A stretch of 64,000 nt of DNA, taken from positions 186,001 through 250,000 of the forward strand of contig RDOB01000003.1 of assembly GCA_011364965.1 (NCBI GenBank), given 5' to 3'. The DNA comes from Candidatus Heimdallarchaeota archaeon. Lineage in GTDB: Archaea > Asgardarchaeota > Heimdallarchaeia > Hodarchaeales > Hodarchaeaceae. The stretch's first letter is position 1, and each line of letters begins with the position of its first letter. The notes under the pieces were generated by a model that was not told the DNA's origin, did no database searches, and saw only the letters and a program-made list of their open reading frames with translations. Below are positions 62,103-64,000 of the stretch, piece after piece. A program made the position numbers and the translations under genes.

Positions 62103-63341
62103 TTAATTAATTTTATACCATTTGAGAACCTTTTCAACAGCATGGATTATAGAATCTAAATCGTTCCGATTTAAACTAGGACTACAACCAGTTAACCAAA
62201 TAGCACGATCTGAATAATTAGCTGCTTCAGGACACATTTTGCTATAATCTACAAGACTTAATCCTGTATAGTAATGACAATCCCATGGACACTTCGTGGT
62301 TCCATAAATCTGATGATTCTGATAGAATGGCTGTAAATTATCTGGCAAAACTGGTGCATCACATAAAATACCTTCAGATCGAATGGCCTTCACGATTTCA
62401 TCTCGCGAAGCGCAGAATTGTTTCAATTCCAGTAAAAGGGTGTATTTCCACCACACTCCTTTGCCATAATTAGGTTCTTTTGGAATTTGAAGTCCATCTA
62501 TTTCTAAAGATTCCAACTGTTTCGAAAGAAAAGCAGCATTTTCACGCCGTATAGAAATATTATTTTCAATTCGTTTTACTTGTCCTACTCCCAACGCTCC
62601 CATTAGTTCTGTCATTCTATAATTATATCCTAATCCATCAAAATAATCTCCTTTACCAGGAACTTTCGCAAAATTACCGTAGTGTTTTGCTTTGTCCGCT
62701 AAGAATTGATCATCAGAAACAAGAAATCCTCCTTCGCCTGTGGTAATGATTTTATTCCAAACTGTTGAGAAACTACCAAAAATACCAAGAGTACCAACCT
62801 TGCAATTTTTATAAGATGCCCCCAAGGCCTCAGCGGCATCCTCGACAATTGGAATGTTATATTGCTCCCCAATTTCGAGAATAGGATCCAAATCAGCGGG
62901 AAGTCCCCATGTATGAACAACAGATATTGCTTTAGTTCGGGAAGTTATTTTTTTCCGAACATCTTCTGGATTAATGAACCCAAACTCAGGATCAACATCA
63001 GCATAGATTGGAATGGCATTTTGATATAAACTTGGGGTACCACTAGAGATCCATCCGAGTGGAGAACAGATAACTTCATCTCCAGGACCAATATCCAGCG
63101 CAATTAAGGAAAGATGCATAGTACTCGTTCCATTATTAGCTAATACTATGTATTTACTCCCAAGATAATCCTTAATCATTTCTCCAAACTTATTTGCCCA
63201 TATACCATGAGTTTGGACAAGCTTTCGAGATTTAAGCACTTCCAGGACATTTTTTGATTCTTCTTCTCCTAGATTTACCTCAAATAATGGTAAGGGATCT
63301 TTTCTTACAGGCACTCCTCCATGGAGAGCTAATTTTTCCAA
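62103..63341 (-). CDS. DegT/DnrJ/EryC1 family PLP aminotransferase
   Basis: 412 residues. NNGTSTMHLSLIALDIGPGDEVI, VEDAAEALGASY and FSTVWNKIITTGEGGF, with the PLP lysine in WNK, are the family signatures; CPWDCHYYTG near residue 345 is unusual. Family knowledge: transaminates keto-sugars linked to nucleotides or cyclitols (or dehydrates them) in glycan and antibiotic synthesis. No ATG in frame; TTG 63341 with AAGGA about 12 bases upstream is the only usual start. First of a two-gene unit with deoC; substrate open. The 188-base gap to its right shows nothing. Confidence 0.9.
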   Translation of the reverse strand: MEKLALHGGVPVRKDPLPLFEVNLGEEESKNVLEVLKSRKLVQTHGIWANKFGEMIKDYLGSKYIVLANNGTSTMHLSLIALDIGPGDEVICSPLGWISSGTPSLYQNAIPIYADVDPEFGFINPEDVRKKITSRTKAISVVHTWGLPADLDPILEIGEQYNIPIVEDAAEALGASYKNCKVGTLGIFGSFSTVWNKIITTGEGGFLVSDDQFLADKAKHYGNFAKVPGKGDYFDGLGYNYRMTELMGALGVGQVKRIENNISIRRENAAFLSKQLESLEIDGLQIPKEPNYGKGVWWKYTLLLELKQFCASRDEIVKAIRSEGILCDAPVLPDNLQPFYQNHQIYGTTKCPWDCHYYTGLSLVDYSKMCPEAANYSDRAIWLTGCSPSLNRNDLDSIIHAVEKVLKWYKIN

Positions 63342-63529
63342 TTTTTCATCAAATCCTTAAAATTAAAAATTAAAACTCAAATAACATCAGTCAATATTAG
63401 TAATTATCGTAACAAAATTACTAAACTTTTTGTTTTTGAAGTGATATTATTGTTAATGAGAACCAAAATCAATCTCTGCTCTCATTTTTTCCAAATAAAG
63501 ACAAATTTAAACTTCACCATCAAATGAAA

Positions 63530-64000
63530 CTAAGATAAATCATCTAGATAACTTTTGGAATTATATTCATCAAGTGCTTCGTATCCACGAGCAACTATTT
63601 CTGTTAAATAGCACACTTGGTCTGCCTGTTCTAGTAAGCTTGACAATAGCCTTGCTAGAAACCATGTAGGTTCATCAGAAGACTCTTCAGAAATAATAGC
63701 CAACATAGGTTGAACTTGGTATTTCTTATTCTTCACTTCTTCGTGTGTGGAAAGAGCTTTAGAAATATCTTTGTTGAGGAAAGCTTTAATTGCATCATCA
63801 AGGAGTTCTATGAGTTTATCAGAAATTTCACGAACCATCGATTCAGTTTCAGGGGTAAGAAATGAAGCTTGAAATTTCCCAATTCGCTCTGCTAGTTCAC
63901 GACAGGAGCGACCAAGGACTTCACCTTGATACACAACAATCTGGTAATTTAAACATTCGAAAGGATATAGGTTCAATTCCTCTAAGGGGTCTTCGAGTGA
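63530..64000 (-). CDS. PhoU-domain protein, C-terminal part (runs off right edge)
   Basis: The frame is open to the last base; about 156 residues visible. Helical with the PhoU pattern: ERIGKFQASFLTPETESMVREISDKLIELLDDAIKAFLNKD, with a second helix pair (LLSSLLEQADQVCYLTEIVARGY), as in PhoU and AbrB-PhoU fusions of archaea. Family knowledge: phosphate-signal or transporter regulation. Internal TTG codons are not starts. The N-terminal half lies outside, so a fused DNA-binding domain cannot be excluded. Confidence 0.8.
   Translation of the reverse strand, partial: SLEDPLEELNLYPFECLNYQIVVYQGEVLGRSCRELAERIGKFQASFLTPETESMVREISDKLIELLDDAIKAFLNKDISKALSTHEEVKNKKYQVQPMLAIISEESSDEPTWFLARLLSSLLEQADQVCYLTEIVARGYEALDEYNSKSYLDDLS

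Noticed and set aside
63950..64000. tRNA-like string GGTTCAATTCC at the right edge
   Set aside because: It is inside the open PhoU-type frame and has no acceptor or anticodon stem around it.
1..64000. CRISPR arrays, rRNA, tRNA, insertion sequences
   Set aside because: Gaps were read on both strands; no spaced direct repeats, no T-loop/anticodon arrangement, no transposase frame or terminal inverted repeats were found.

Overview
The window looks like archaeal chromosome: AT-rich (roughly one third G+C by eye), densely coding on both strands, with archaeal TATA boxes (TTTATATA or TTTAAATA type) about 25-35 bases before inferred transcript starts, GGTGA/GGAGG ribosome sites, GTG and TTG starts, and many ATGA stop/start overlaps. 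No rRNA, tRNA, CRISPR array or insertion sequence was seen. The content (two 7TM proteins ending in a longin/roadblock-like domain, an SCP2 protein, a PlsC-type acyltransferase, Hdr-type redox genes, many membrane sensors) fits an Asgard (Lokiarchaeia/Thorarchaeia-like) archaeon best. That is inference, because no ribosomal or other marker gene lies in the window.

Layout. 1-9 kb: an M20 amidohydrolase cut by the window edge, an unknown P-loop protein, an MFS exporter, a PadR regulator with its HAAS-domain membrane partner, a 7TM receptor-like protein, a zinc-ribbon protein and a DUF2085 membrane protein. 9-18.5 kb: amino-acid chemistry, with a threonine-synthase-like enzyme, then an enolase-superfamily N-acylamino-acid racemase, a beta-lactamase-fold peptidase, a GNAT, a D-Ala-D-Ala-ligase-like ATP-grasp enzyme, a PP-loop enzyme, a double-HTH Lrp-like regulator, and a MalY/PatB C-S lyase. 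18.5-23 kb: Cache histidine kinase, methyltransferase, ABC-2 exporter. 23-29 kb: gene debris, a probably imported G+C-richer DUF4256 gene, MsrB, a beta-helix protein, DUF2804. 29-43 kb: FtsX/MacB-type ABC system, LarA-type protein, ThpR, a small zinc ribbon, PlsC, SCP2, M20 dipeptidase, Nudix, a LamG-like surface protein with a C-terminal sorting-type tail, and a three-gene HTH / ParA-like ATPase / membrane-protein operon.

43-49 kb is a tight operon, TusA - MvhD - HdrA - HdrA/QmoB-like - HTH - QmoC-like membrane protein, which predicts flavin and iron-sulfur electron transfer between a thiol/persulfide (or other soluble) carrier and membrane quinone/heme. It lacks HdrB. 49-51 kb holds the second 7TM protein and a clearly decayed aldehyde:ferredoxin oxidoreductase.

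51-63.4 kb is a carbohydrate region built around a complete phosphotransferase system, rare in archaea: EIIA-HPr-EI on the plus strand and galactitol-type EIIB and EIIC on the minus strand, with a zinc alcohol dehydrogenase, a class II sugar-phosphate aldolase, DeoC-type aldolase, BtpA/SgcQ-like protein, HAD phosphatase and a DegT aminotransferase. The simplest reading is uptake and phosphorylation of a polyol or pentose-type sugar, oxidation and aldol cleavage to triose phosphate. A PhoU-domain protein runs off the right edge.
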